Below are positions 32,901 through 43,689 of a stretch of DNA of 64,000 nt, piece after piece. Under the pieces are notes generated by a model, which did not search any database, was not told the origin of the DNA, and saw only the letters and a list, made by a program, of their open reading frames with translations. The DNA comes from Metridium senile (lineage: Eukaryota > Cnidaria > Anthozoa > Actiniaria > Metridiidae). The number at the start of each line of letters is the position of its first letter. Position 1 is the first letter of the stretch. Location of the stretch: contig OX459110.1 of assembly GCA_949775045.1 (NCBI GenBank), positions 1,134,501 to 1,198,500 of the forward strand, in the 5' to 3' direction. A program made the translations under genes and the position numbers.

Positions 32901-34897
32901 TGACTATCATCACAACCATGACCATAATCATAATCGCTATGACTATCATCACAACCATGACCATAATCATAATCGCTATGACCATCATCACAACCATGAC
33001 TGACCATAATCATAATCGCTATGACCATCATCACAACCATGACCATAATCATAATCGCTATGACCATCTTCATTGTCATTACTGTTCATTGTTAGTCTGT
33101 CAACTTACCTTCTTGCATGTACGTCAAGTTCAGGTTTTCTACAAAAACATCGTTGACAAAGTCATTCTCGTGTGAGCTGGTAACAGAGAGAAGATCGCCA
33201 CCTAACGACTGACAATGGCTACGAGCTTCGGTCCAGTTTTTCTTCTCTGTAAATAGCTTGATAGCAGCGTCTCCATAGCGACGCCAGCCATCGCCTAAAT
33301 CTGGAAAAGAAGCCGCATATTAAAGAGTGTACAATAATACGATGGTATACAATACGATGCGATACGATGGTATACAATATGATGCGATATACGATGGTAT
33401 ACAATACGATGCGATACGATGGTATAAAATACGATGCGATACGATGGTATACAAAATGATGTGATCTGATTCAATGCGATCATATCCAAAGTGATTTATG
33501 CGTAATACATACGATACGATATTTACGGGTTCGAGACTGATACGAGTGTTCTAGATCTGTGCACAAATACACGCACGAGCTGACTTTAAAATGAACGAGA
33601 AGTTTTCAATACCTAGTATTATACCTTTCAGTACATAGTAGCCCATGAGGGCGAGAGGTCTAATTGTTTTAGTATCCAACAACTTATAGGTCAAACATTG
33701 CCATATTTTAAAAGAAAAATAACATTTCAATCGTTTTATTTTGACAAAATGACAGATAATCGAAAGTGAAAATACCAAGCGCGCGCTCATTGACGTGTGA
33801 CGGCAAGTCAACATGTATTCAAAACACATCGAAATTCTCCACTGTTTTTGCCATTTTCTCCCTCAATACTTTTATTTTAACGGCTGAAACTAGTATAATT
33901 TTAGTGTTAAAACTACTATACATTTTGGAACGACGGAGGAATTAAGAAAAGTTCACTGAAGAACAATTATTTCTAAGCTGAAAGTTTAAATATATTGCTT
34001 TCTCAATCAAACTGAAGAAGTACAAGTGTACACCTTTTTCAATTAACGTTGTCCATCTGGAATGGTTGATCTGAGACCGATAGGAATTGTGGGAGCTCGT
34101 TAAACTGCAAATGCATTATTATAATGACGCTTGAATATTAATGTTTACTTCTGATCGAAATACTGTTATCTGCAATTCAGCACCATTCAAGTTTGATTAA
34201 AACAATATGTATTTGACATTTTAAAAAGAGCTCAATGCTCAATGCTCGCTCAATGGGCGGTGACGACAGATATACACAAATCACTTGATCAATTTCAGAC
34301 AATCATGCGCGCGAATTTTGTACAGTGAATGAAGATTGTTCGAATATTAAATTGCGATATAAGGTCCTACCTTCTTTTCGTTTACAATCATAAAACTTGC
34401 AGTTTTCTGGATTGACGCCCTTCAAGAACGAGTGAAAAGGAAAATTATTCATCAATAAATTGTTTTTTTTTTACATAAGTTATTTTAATAGTTATAATTC
34501 TTATTTATCAAAGATCTTGATATTGTCATTATTATCATATTATTTATCATTTCATCATCATCATCATCATCGTGCTCGTTACCTTCATTTCATGATAAGA
34601 CCATCCTTGTCTGGTCACCATCTTGTTGGGATTTGCTTTCTTACTTGAGTTATTCAGCTCACATTCAAACGGTCCAGCTGCACTTGAATTTCGAACATTT
34701 ATAGAGAAACACCATGGCAACCAAACACAATCATTCCAGCAAAAATTGACAAAAGGCTTGCTGATGGTCTTGATCATGTGACCTTCGAGAGCCTGCGGTC
34801 CATCACTGGCAACGAATTGGTATATTTCACAGCCAATGATAGTTTGTAGAGAAATAGCAGATAACAGCAACAAGAACTTGACGAAAAAATGATGCAT
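26698..34897 (-). CDS. Gene B: secreted PAN/Apple - CTLD - LamG protein (7 coding exons)
   Basis: Predicted 469-aa paralogue of gene A, joined from 34897-34583, 34419-34371, 33300-33109, 29685-29619, 28364-28068, 27778-27516 and 26924-26698; same exon order and phases, all introns GT-AG, frame open throughout. The signal, PAN and CTLD exons are nearly identical in protein to gene A, while the LamG exons are much closer to gene C (LQDDFTIALWMKALNSTQVW) than to gene A. All four CTLD cysteines are kept; calcium-site EPN and WND are absent as in gene A. The three-exon LamG cassette is 627 nt, divisible by three. Introns carry a nested TTAA element, a tRNA-like SINE and a 39-bp satellite. Likely secreted recognition protein, ligand unknown. 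Confidence 0.85.
27516..27778 (-). CDS. Gene B exon 6: second half of LamG domain
   Basis: 263 nt, acceptor TTATTCACAG, donor T/GTGAGT. Encodes IKEGTWYHTSFTWKKS, TDTFILGAW, YHGYLKHLVFCKNKAL: the G.WYH..FTW and ILGA signature of LamG/concanavalin folds. Confidence 0.85.
28068..28364 (-). CDS. Gene B exon 5: first half of LamG domain
   Basis: 297 nt, acceptor TTTCTATAG, donor GG/GTGAGT. GDAVYKDDGREKALYFNG then QDDFTIALWMKALNST. Confidence 0.87.
28916..29290. mobile_element. 'CACCTATTTC' family element (copy 2, one clear end)
   Basis: Left end is a near match to 1521-1595 (AATCGTTGTCGCAGCCGAAG, CACACTCTAAAGCCTGCA). The matching right end is not seen; a G-run and GCGGAC-rich sequence follow. 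Probably truncated or interrupted. In intron 4 of gene B. Confidence 0.5.
29619..29685 (-). CDS. Gene B exon 4: linker into LamG
   Basis: 67 nt, acceptor TCCACAG, donor AG/GTAAAA, phases 1 and 2. FSHFKLNEDDPDV; one codon longer than in genes A and C. Confidence 0.8.
30287..32032. mobile_element. 1.75-kb DNA transposon remnant (GGACGGGGCC ends)
   Basis: Left end GGACGGGGCCTACTA and right end TAGTAGGCCCCGTCC are exact complements. TTAA lies at the right end (32031 on) and a TTAAAA at the left. No transposase ORF. It contains another complete TIR element at 30785-31798. Confidence 0.7.
30785..31798. mobile_element. 1.0-kb TTAA-flanked element nested in the 1.75-kb element
   Basis: Starts GGATATACAGGACAC and ends GTGTCCTGTATATCC, with TTAA on both sides (30781-30784 and 31799-31802). 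Interior AT-rich, non-coding. Confidence 0.8.
32305..32382 (-). repeat. tRNA-derived SINE head
   Basis: Minus strand shows an A-box (TGGCCGAGCGG) and a perfect B-box (GGTTCAAACCC) at tRNA spacing. The anticodon arm has a five-pair CTCGC/GCGAG stem but a 12-nt loop, so it is not a working tRNA. Followed by non-tRNA sequence, as in a SINE. Confidence 0.6.
32445..33065. repeat. 39-bp tandem repeat
   Basis: About 15 units of CATCATCACAACCATGAC plus CATAATCATAATCGCTATGAC, some with a 4-bp CTGA insertion. His/Asn/Asp/Tyr-rich readings on several frames are artefacts. In intron 3 of gene B, close to exon 3. Confidence 0.95.
33109..33300 (-). CDS. Gene B exon 3: CTLD N-terminal half
   Basis: 192 nt, acceptor TTTTCCAG, donor G/GTAAGT, phase 1 on both sides. 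GWRRYGDAAIKLFTEKKNW, EARSHCQSLGGDLLSVTSS. Nearly identical to genes A and C. Confidence 0.9.
33336..33515. repeat. Degenerate GATAY pentamer satellite
   Basis: ACGATGGTATACAATACGAT-type units at the same intron position as the long satellite of gene A. Confidence 0.75.
33516..34370. other. Intron 2 of gene B, no feature seen
   Basis: AT-rich; short ORFs without domain character. Confidence 0.5.
34371..34419 (-). CDS. Gene B exon 2: Cys-rich micro-exon
   Basis: 49 nt, acceptor TTGAAG, donor G/GTAGGA. GVNPENCKFYDCKRKE. Confidence 0.8.
34583..34897 (-). CDS. Gene B exon 1 (coding): signal peptide and PAN/Apple domain
   Basis: 315 nt, ATG at 34897, donor AAG/GTAACG. Same signal and PAN motifs as gene A with a few substitutions and one inserted residue in the loop before FECEL. 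Acceptor TTTTTCAG ends 10 nt before the ATG. Confidence 0.88.
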
Positions 34898-34958
34898 TTT
34901 TTTGAAGCTGAAAAAAAGAAAAACGAATTGGGCATCATAATTATTTTACAGCGCGACT

Positions 34959-35226
34959 CACCTTACCGTGGCCACCCAATTAAAGTTTTGTACAAGTTAG
35001 CTTAGCGTTCAAACGTTTCTCTTTTCAAATTATTTGCTACACCTTTTCAAATTTAAACATCCTGAGAGGTTTTTCAGACACTTATAAACTTCACTCTTGT
35101 CTTCGCTTTGAACAATACAAAGTGTTTACCGTTTGACACTCGGCGTGACTTTTATATTAAGGTCAAATCTCGCTTTCTGATTGGTTAACTTGTACAAAAC
35201 TTTAATTAGGTGGCCACGGTAAGGTG
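34959..35226. mobile_element. MITE, 'CCTTACCGTGGCC' family (copy 2)
   Basis: 268 bp with about 40-bp TIRs (CACCTTACCGTGGCCACC at the left tip, exact complement at the right). Inserted about 50 bp upstream of the gene B coding exon 1 acceptor. Opposite orientation to the copy at 3442-3711. Confidence 0.85.
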
Positions 35227-35369
35227 CTTCGCATTGTAATAATGTAAGGACAGTTGGAGATTCAAGAGAACGTCCAGCGATCCTTGTTGTACGTAACGAC
35301 AAAACACTGTATAGATCATATGTAAAATGAGCAAGGTACTCGGAGCAATAGGGCCGTATCACCCTCGAA

Positions 35370-35540
35370 ATTATTTTTGGTGGTGGTGGTCTTGGGGGGG
35401 GGGGGGGGGGGGAGGGGGGGGGGAAGTGTGGGGGGAGCTCGCCCAGTTGCGGTTTTTAGCAAATTTTGGTGTGATTGTGCGGTTTTTGTCAATTTTATTG
35501 TGCAGCATTGCGGTTTCCAACCCCCCCCCCCCCCCCCCTT
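35370..35540. repeat. G-run, GCGGTTTT repeat and C-run
   Basis: Poly-G (35392-35424), a short GCGGTTTTTAGC / GCGGTTTTTGTC block of the dispersed family, then poly-C (35521-35538). Gly-, Val- and Pro-rich ORFs are artefacts. Confidence 0.7.
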
Positions 35541-36210
35541 ACGCCCCCCTCCTCGATTTTATGTTACTACACTGAATTTTTGGAATACCACTAATATTTG
35601 TTGTGCTCTTTCTAATAAAAGCAATGGTGTTTTCTAATTCTGATCAATGAAGGTATCACTGTTTTACATAGGGTGTATTGAGTCTCCAACTTGGCTGTGG
35701 GTATACCTGTGGCTGCTCTCGTCCCGATCTTCTCTGTGTGGACCCCCCCCCCCCCCTTCAAATTCGCCACGGACTAATGTAGAGATGTTGCCATAGAAGA
35801 TGTTATATAGATGCGAAGAGATTTTCAACACAACTAGATCATATTCGTATCTCTAAGCAACCATGTCATGTTATGTTTATTATATATTTAATTTATAGCG
35901 TTGAAATCTCCAAAAGAATTGAAATATATAGTTCTTAGTTATGTGTTTCGAATATGATATATGTCACAGTACATGACAAAAATTTACCAATAATGATTGG
36001 CTTAGAGCAATGCTGTTTCAAGAAAATCCAGTGCAGCAAAAATGAAATTTAGTGCAATTTCTTTTAATAGAAAACATCCTGATTAGCTGATTCTCTTATA
36101 TTATTTTAGTCACTGATACTTAATAGTAATTAAAAAAAATTATAATTAGGTGCATGGCAACTGTTTCATGAATCATCACAAAATCTGCGAAAAAAATACC
36201 TAATACTAAC

Positions 36211-36420
36211 CAATAGGTAATATAATGAAATGTGTAACACGGTAAAAAAGGCTGACCTAACTTTACTGACATTTCGAGCTTTAGCCCTTCGTCGGAGTAT
36301 TTAAAAAGGGCTAAAGCTCGAAACTTCAGTAAAGTTAAGTCAACATTTTCTACGGTGTTACATATTTCATTTCAGTTATTACCTATCGTTTATATCAAAC
36401 ACCGACGCAGCCTATACTAG
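36211..36420. mobile_element. Palindromic pair of Penelope-type ends
   Basis: Two arms meet near 36300: the left carries CTTTACTGACATTTCGAGCT, the right its near complement, each extending into ACACCGTA and TAGGTAAT words. Continues to 36440 with GCGAGTAAACTAG, shared with 37383 and 51257. Each arm holds a decayed hammerhead-like motif. Confidence 0.55.
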
Positions 36421-37382
36421 TTTACTCGCTAGTTTCCATTTAATACTAACCAAGTTACAAATACAGACTCTTTTAATTTGGATAACAAGCTTGTGCAAAT
36501 TAATGCCAAATTGAACTCTTAACAATATTATTTCCTATAATATATCTTGCCTGGGTATGTCTTCACAACCGGGTCTTTAATTAATGAAACGATAGATAAA
36601 AGCACTCTGAGTTAATCATAGATAGGCGGCTTTTGGTTAACCGGTTTGTAAACCAGAAATATGTTTTTTTACGGCAGTAAAGAAGCGAAGTTACTTGAAA
36701 TAGCTATATGCAAACACACATTCGCTCTCATAGCAACACAGTTGGATACAGAGCAACGGCATACAATACTTTGTAAATCTCAGCGAAAATCTAAATATCT
36801 TACGGAAATATGACATAGCCATATGTCCCCCACCTTAAGATATAATGCATTGAAGTCGTAATAACTTTAAGCAGAAATAATTTGACTGATGTTACTTCTA
36901 ATAATGGACTTATTAGTCTATTCTTTTGTTAGAGAAAGTATGTCCGAAACATGCGATAAACAAGCCGACTCTGTAACTCCTATGCAGCATACATTCGTTT
37001 TTGTTTTAGGGGATGTTCTATACCCTAACACAGACTAACACAGGCTTCTAAAATGGGAGTTTGTTCCATTTCCTCACCCTATTAATTATAAAACCACTTG
37101 TTTTTCGTTTTAGGGCCGGGAATGTTTAGGACTTTTTGGCACAGGACTATCGACCAAAATGATCGCAAGTATGACTTTTTCACTGTGATAAAATACCCAT
37201 CGGTATTTAATCTTCAGAATCTTATACACGTTGGTTTTAAAAGGAAAGTTTCTGTTTAAGGAATGTTTTATATTCTAACACAGTAAAAACGTTTAAAACA
37301 TACACTAAGTAACTACTTCTAGATCTGATTAACTTTGGCGCAAACAAATCCCGCAGCTGGTGAGCTAGCTTATAGAAGAATA

Positions 37383-37526
37383 AATGGAAACTAGCGAGTA
37401 AACTAGTATAGGCTGCGTCGGTGTTTGATATAAATGATAGGTAATATAATGAAATTTGTAACACCGTAAAAATGTTGACTTAACTTTACTGACGTTTCGA
37501 GCTTTAGCCCTTCGTCGGAGTAAAAG
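37383..37526 (-). mobile_element. Penelope-type terminal fragment with hammerhead-like motif
   Basis: Read on the minus strand from 37526: stem I TTTACT, CCGACGA (consensus CTGANGA, one change), stem II GGGC/GCTC, GAAAC, GTC, then stem I AGTAAA. Same family at 36211-36420 and 51257-51375. Confidence 0.5.
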
Positions 37527-37599
37527 CAAAAGAAGATTATATACCTTGTTCTATAACTGTGGTCGTAAACTAAAACGAATTCACCAAATAAACACATAC

Positions 37600-37690
37600 C
37601 TGTTTTAAAGATGGATAAAAAGCTGCTCTACATGCATGTTTGACAGATGTCCTTCTAAGTCATGACTTGCATGACTTGGTAAACAACTTG
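37600..37690 (-). promoter_or_regulatory. Candidate non-coding first exon and promoter of gene B
   Basis: Same block as at 22261-22345: TATA-like ATTATATATA (37724-37715 on the minus strand), about 90 nt, then AAACAG/GTATGT donor. The conserved region (about 37600-37830) extends upstream of the TATA box. On the plus strand an ATG at 37767 starts MKGLLAILIVYLCH, so a plus-strand secreted peptide is a real alternative. Confidence 0.45.
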
Positions 37691-38084
37691 TGAAGAAATC
37701 CAGTGGAGAAAGATATTATATATAGCGTTTGAGCTATTCAAACCTTTTTATTTCAAGCGGTGGAGTATGAAAGGTCTCTTGGCAATACTCATTGTTTATT
37801 TATGCCATATTCAATTCAAGTATAGATTCTTTGTAATACTTGGTAATCTTATGATTGATTTGATTCAAATCTTGAGAACTATATCAAGTAGGATAAATAT
37901 GACACAAGAAACTCACCTATATAATTATATATATGTATGGATTTAAAATAACTTTAATTCAAGTAAGCCTATTGTAAACTCTCTTAAATTTAATTTTTAT
38001 AAATTTGCCTGCGTGAGTTGAAAAGCATATAAAACGATGTTACTTTATAACCATGGTAGCTTTCAAAAACAACAGTAACATGAC

Positions 38085-38560
38085 CGAGAGAGAGAGAGAG
38101 TTGATAAACAGTAATCAATCTGATTGCAAGAACGTTGTCCTGACTTGTGTAATTTAATGGGAAAGGAATTTTTAAAAGACAAAATAAGATCACTCAAGCT
38201 GAAGTCTTTCTTTTTTTTCTTCTTTTTTTTTTAATTAAATAGGTGTAAACAGACAGAAATAGTGAAAAAAAAAAAAAATTATGAGAAGCAAATAAAACGA
38301 TGTAATTTTATACCAAGGCTAGCCAAAAAAAAAACATTTAAGTGAAGAGAGAGAAAGAGTCGATAAACAGAAATAAACAGAAAAAATTGGAAAAAATGAT
38401 AAAAAACGATATAAGTTTATAACTATCCTTAAAAAAACAGCAACAACAATGAAAGAGAGAGAGAGAGAGCTGATAAAGGAAGATAAACAGAAAAGTATAC
38501 CAAATGAATGGGATAATAAACAAGACGTAACGCGGGGCTCGATCTCTCGGCTCATGATCA
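38085..38560. repeat. Three-unit direct repeat with GA tracts
   Basis: Each unit has AAAACGATGT, TTTATAAC, AAAAACA, a (GA)n tract and GATAAACAG. Unit spacing is irregular, 140-260 bp. Confidence 0.5.
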
Positions 38561-38597
38561 ATCAAAACTAGTCCCATCCCCTCCCCTGAACGGTCAA

Positions 38598-38780
38598 AAT
38601 GAAATTTAAAAAATCAAATCAAAATGAAATTTAAATAATCAAATCAAAATGAAATTTAAATAATCAAATCAAAATGAAATTTAAATAATCAAATCAAAAT
38701 GAAATTTAAATAATCAAATCAAAATGAAATTTAAATAATCAAATCAAAATGAAATTTGAAAAATCAAATCAAAATTTAAA
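38598..38780. repeat. 25-bp tandem repeat
   Basis: Seven units of AATCAAATCAAAATGAAATT plus TAAAT. Confidence 0.95.
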
Positions 38781-40312
38781 AATGGGACGATTCTTTATTA
38801 ATGTCAAATCTCTAAATTTTTTCCGTAGATTATATGGTATTTTTTTAGGTGAAAATGAGAAATTGTACTAATAAAAGACAATTTTTTTTTAAACATTTAT
38901 AGAAGGGTAAAAGGGATCGTGAGTTTTATTGCGGTATTTTCACCAATTGATCAATTTTCAGGTCTTATTCTGCGATGCGATAGATGTTTTTATGTTTTTA
39001 TGCTTATTAAAGCATTTATTAATTATCATTTATTGTATTTAATGTTAAAACACTTTTAAATAGATCTGCTCACGTGAAATAATCAATTTATATATTCAAC
39101 ATTAATTATAAGCTAACAAAATGTTCATGCATCTTAAAGTACACCAATACTGATTCTTTATCTCTGTACAGCTGGGCCTAAAACTAACAACAACAATACT
39201 AACAAAAAAGTTTTACAAACTTTCCACGGCGGGCACGCGCGACCCCGAAATCGGAACGTTTCATCGCCGAAGCCGCCATATTGGCCGTTTTCAATTTTCG
39301 GTGGACTGGTGCCGAATTAGCGAAAACCGTTGACGGTATAATTCGGGAGCCGATCACTGCCTTCGGTTTATTCCGAAGGTTTATCGACTAATCGTATATG
39401 CTCGACGAAGGAAAGAGCTTAAATTTGATACCAAACTTGTCAACAAATATAGCTGTAAAGTCGACACTGTTTGCTTGAAAAAACACAGTTTGAACGACAT
39501 TTCGCTATTCTCGCCTGAATACACTTTTATCGCCTTGGGAAAATTTTTTTTATGAAGGTTAAATAGTTTAAGTCTCTTGATTTTGTGATAGAATGTGAGT
39601 TGAACTAGAATTTGTTGACTCCAGATTTTGGATAAACTACTTAGATTTCGCGCGATAAGGTCTTTATTTATCGCGAAAACAATGCCGAGATTCGATCTTT
39701 CGAGCTTTAATAAGAAGAAGAAACAGTTGAGAGAAGGACATATTATGAAGTCAAGGGGCATCGACTCATTAGAACGGGATTTGAACTGATACCGACGACT
39801 TGATAAAGACAAAGTAGAGAGATCTACACGCGAAGACACTAACACTTGTGTCAGAAACTTGATGAAAAGGTGAGCAAAACCATATGATTTTCTTTATAAG
39901 GGATTGGATTTAATAATTCTTACAATGTTGTGATAATTTTCGATTTTGATTGTCGTGCAAACAATGCTTTAATCTGCTTTCAGATCAAGTTAACTTGAAG
40001 CTGAAGCAAAACAGATATATTGACATGTGAAATAAAGAATATTAACTATCATTATTGGCTTTCGGCTCTTCTATAGTATTTTTGCCTTCGTGTCATAGTA
40101 TGAACAATAATATTGTTGATTTTTCGCTTAGCAACAAGCCGTGCGCACGTGTGACTGTCAGTAGCTTAACAAAACAGACAAACAGGCCATAAAATGCACA
40201 ATCATACACAAGCTTATCACACTAATTGAATCACTATTTCGCTCTAGTTGTTTTTCATGGTTTCCTATTAAGTTTTAATGTGTTTCTCACACTGTATATT
40301 ATAGTGGGGGTG

Positions 40313-40339
40313 GTGGTTTTGGGGGGGGGGGGGGGGGGG
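40313..40339. repeat. Poly-G run
   Basis: About 20 G residues inside the 4.56-kb transposon. Confidence 0.8.
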
Positions 40340-41204
40340 TATGCAGAACATATCTTCAGCTGTTGACGGTTGTTCATTGCCTACACTCATCCCTTATAAC
40401 AGGCTCATGCCTTTTATTAAGCAAATTCCTATTGGCAATGTTCACAACGTGTATGGCACTCTTTGTGAAGATATGGATTGAAGTGACAAGATGCATGAAT
40501 GTTTCAGGGATTTAAAACAAACGACACTTTAATAGGCTTGCATAATTTTATTTAAATAATAGTCATATTTATGATTTAAAGTGGTTCAATAATCAGCCTC
40601 GTAAATTTTATGTCCCTAGGTGGAGTTGGTGCCCCTTGTGGAAAAGACGACACTGCTTGTGCATGGCTTATAGGGATTATTATCATAGGCTGGGAAGTGC
40701 CTGTAGCTCCAATGAGAATTATGTGCTCTTTGGAGCAAATTGTCTTGAGGATTGTGTATTTGAGTGCTAAAACAAAATTTATCATTTGAATTAACATGAC
40801 GTATACCAAACATAAGGGAATATCGTGCCTACCACCAGCAAGTATTAATTTTTATTATCACAGTCAATGCAGTTCTTTTAGTTTAAAATCACATACAAAA
40901 ATGCCATTATTTTGAAATCCTCTTTATTGACAACTCTGTATTGCTAGTTCAAAAATATCTCAATTGAGTAATAAAGATTATGCAAAGGTAATTCTAATTC
41001 TAATGTGTTAGAGTGCCATCAAATCAATAAATCTGTGAAATAGGCATAACTATAGGTATGCATAATTACAGCTAATCACACAGTCATGTACTGTATAGTG
41101 AAAAAAGCAGTACTTACATGCACAAATGGCTAAATAGCTATGCATATTTCATGGTTTTATTGACAGCACTCTAGTGCACATGTACATGTAATAGTGCTTA
41201 TTAG

Positions 41205-41925
41205 CACATGTTGGAAATTAACAAACTGTTATAATATATCTAATGAGTTTTTACACATGTTGTAATCTCTAATTAGACTAGAGTGGTACTACACATGTTG
41301 AAATTAACAAACCATAATGATATATCTAATGAGTTTTTACACATGTTGTAATCACTAATTAGACTAGAGTGGTAGAGTACAAACACTAAAAATGTGCAAT
41401 ACTTTGTACTATTTACCACTAAATAGTGTTGATTAAACAATAGAGGACAAAAGAATTTGCATAATTTAGCAGTATTTAGTGGTATTTATGTTGCACACTT
41501 TTAGTGTTTGTACTCTACTACACATGTTGAAATTAACAAACCATAATGATATATCTAATGAGTTTTTACACATGTTGTAATCACTAATTAGACTAGAGTG
41601 GTACTCCACATGTTGAAATTAACAAACCATAATGATATATCTAATGAGTTTTTACACATGTTGTAATCACTAATTAGACTAGAGTGGTACTCCACATGTT
41701 GAAATTAACAAACCATAATGATATATCTAATGAGTTTTTACACATGTTGTAATTACTAATTAGACTAGAGTGGTACTACACATGTTGAAATTAACAAACC
41801 ATCATGATATATCTAATGAGTTTTTACACATGTTGTAATCACTAATTAGACAAGAGTGGTACTACACATGTTGAAATTAACAAACCATAATGATATATCT
41901 AATGAGTTTTTACACATGTATATAA
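41205..41925. repeat. 86-bp tandem repeat inside the transposon
   Basis: TAATGAGTTTTTACACATGT recurs at 41241, 41327, 41556, 41642, 41728, 41814 and 41900: exactly 86 bp apart except one gap of 229 bp explained by the 141-bp MITE plus its TA duplication. Units differ at very few bases. Confidence 0.97.
41375..41515. mobile_element. 141-bp MITE (copy 1), TA target
   Basis: Starts GAGTACAAACACTAAAAATG and ends with the complement; flanked by TA on both sides. The other 86-bp units show the empty site GTGGTACTACACATG. A second 141-bp copy in the opposite orientation is at 61767-61907. TA duplications suggest the Tc1/mariner group. Confidence 0.92.
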
Positions 41926-42575
41926 TAAGTGGTAACTAGTGTACAGTTGGAAATAAACAATACATAAACATATCTAATGAATTTTTACACATGTAGAAAT
42001 ATAACAGAATAAAATATTTGCATGCTCAAAATTTGTGACTGTTTTTTTTGGTTTTTAACTATCAGTAAGAATGCATGCATTGAATATACAAAAGCAATGA
42101 GTATTGATTTCAATTAACCTGAGCAAGACTATCTGTAAATTTATAGCATGCATCTTTAAAATTTGTTCTCTTTTATCTGTTCACATTAACTTTGTACCAG
42201 CTAACAAGTAGTGCCCAGGGATTGAGAACACAATATTTAAAATAGTCAAACAATTTGAAATAAATAAATTTTGCATGGGTCTTTTCTAATCAGTATTGTG
42301 TTGTTTATCAAGTACATTCAGTCCAAGCACTCTAGCTACAGATATATATTTGGATGAGTTTTCAAAAATGTTGTTCTTTCATAACAAATTATCATCTAAT
42401 CCAATCTTTAATTGTTGCCAACATAAGTGAATTTAACAGTTCAAGGGCTCATCCAAATAAATATTTCAGTTAGTTTTAGCCAAAATGTTGAGCATTACCA
42501 TGAAAATTCCATTCACCGTAATAGTATTGTACAATTAATTGTCCACACTTCTTTTTGTAAACAAAAGCAAAGTCC

Positions 42576-42958
42576 TTAGAGGTTGATGTTATTACTTTTA
42601 CCCTGTGGTTGTATCTGGTCATACCTGTGAGTGCGTTCAAAGTACTTCTTCACTTCAGCAATGGTATGACCAGACAAACATGACAGCAACTTGTGGACAA
42701 TTTCCATATTTGTGATAGAAATAACATCTGCTTTCTTATTTCCAGCAAAATAGCAGTTTGGCTCAGCAACATTAAGGTCCCTCAACACTTGTCGCATAGA
42801 TAAAAACACACTATGTGGTATGCTTCGTGTAATTTCAGCATAGTATGGTTTGGGTATACCAACCCTTCCAACCAGTCTTCTATAAATACCACTAAGTCAC
42901 AACCTACTCTCCTGATCTAGCACTGCTCTAACACTTACAGTCTGTGAATTCAAATTTT
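42576..42958 (-). pseudogene. Remnant second coding segment of the 4.56-kb transposon
   Basis: Minus strand. Just after an acceptor (TTTATAG at about 42980) reads DLQQVAQNLNSQTVSVRAVL, then an in-frame stop. A shifted frame continues GRVGIPKPYYAEITRSIPHS and an open reading of 77 codons with RQVLRDLNVAEPNCYFAGNK and SGHTIAEVKKYFERTH. I do not recognise the family. Because of the stop it looks decayed, unless a small intron removes it. Confidence 0.45.
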
Positions 42959-43436
42959 GGGCAACTTGCTGAAGATCTATAAATAAAATAAACATAATTA
43001 AATATTCATGCTGTACAAGGATCACTGTTAAAAAAGTCAATATTTATTTCAAGGGTTATTGTCCATGAGGTGATTAAATTCCTTATGGTAAAATAAATAA
43101 ATAATTTAGGGGAATTTTCTTACCATATGGACCAAAAACCCTTAATGTAAGAATGTTTTTTTTTACAGTAATGTTTTATAATTTATGTAATAGTGTAATA
43201 TGACTCAAATACTCTTGGGTTTTCTATAAGTACATATTTACAGTACACAAATCTATTTGGTGGACCTGTATAATTGTTGTCAACTTGTACTGTAGCAAAA
43301 TTCATGCAGAATTGTTTATATTGTTTTTTCTTCTTCTTTTGTTTGTTTTGTTTTATGTATATCTTTAAAAATGGTTATCAAACTAGTGCAAATGTATCTT
43401 TTCAAATATAGTTCAAGTAAAATAAATCAAACCTAC

Positions 43437-43689
43437 CTCTTTCGTCGGTAGATGTTCTGAGAAACGCCTGTCGAACCAGAGGGAGAAGTGACATTTTAGC
43501 GTTCTCCCTCAAAAACTCGCTGTCACACTGTTCTCCTCCATCAAATGTGTCAACCCAGTCGTCTAAAACTTCCTTCTGCCTGTCTACCTCCTCTTTCTCA
43601 AGTACTTCCTCTTCCTCTTCGTCACTATCATTCCAAATCTGGTCTAAAACTTCCTCAACATTGTAATTTATCCTTCGAGCAGCCGCCAT
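43437..43689 (-). CDS. Acidic N-terminal exon of the transposon ORF
   Basis: ATG at 43689 (MAAARRINYNVEEVLDQIW) followed by a very acidic segment (NDSDEEEEEVLEKEEV) and SLLPLVRQAFLRTSTDER; donor G/GTAGGT at 43437, phase 1. Starts about 60 bp inside the right TIR, so it is the likely first exon of the element's protein. An acidic N-terminus is common among transposases; the function is not identified. Confidence 0.5.

Noticed and set aside
32210..33175. His/Asn/Asp/Tyr repeat ORFs
   Set aside because: 39-bp tandem repeat with a unit divisible by three; no start context, no domain.
39381..39845. 154-codon minus-strand ORF
   Set aside because: Lies at the inner left end of the 4.56-kb transposon, rich in Leu/Ser/Lys without recognisable motifs; I cannot support it as a gene.
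41205..41925. CRISPR-like array (86-bp spacing)
   Set aside because: Units are identical across their whole length with no variable spacers, inside a eukaryotic transposon.
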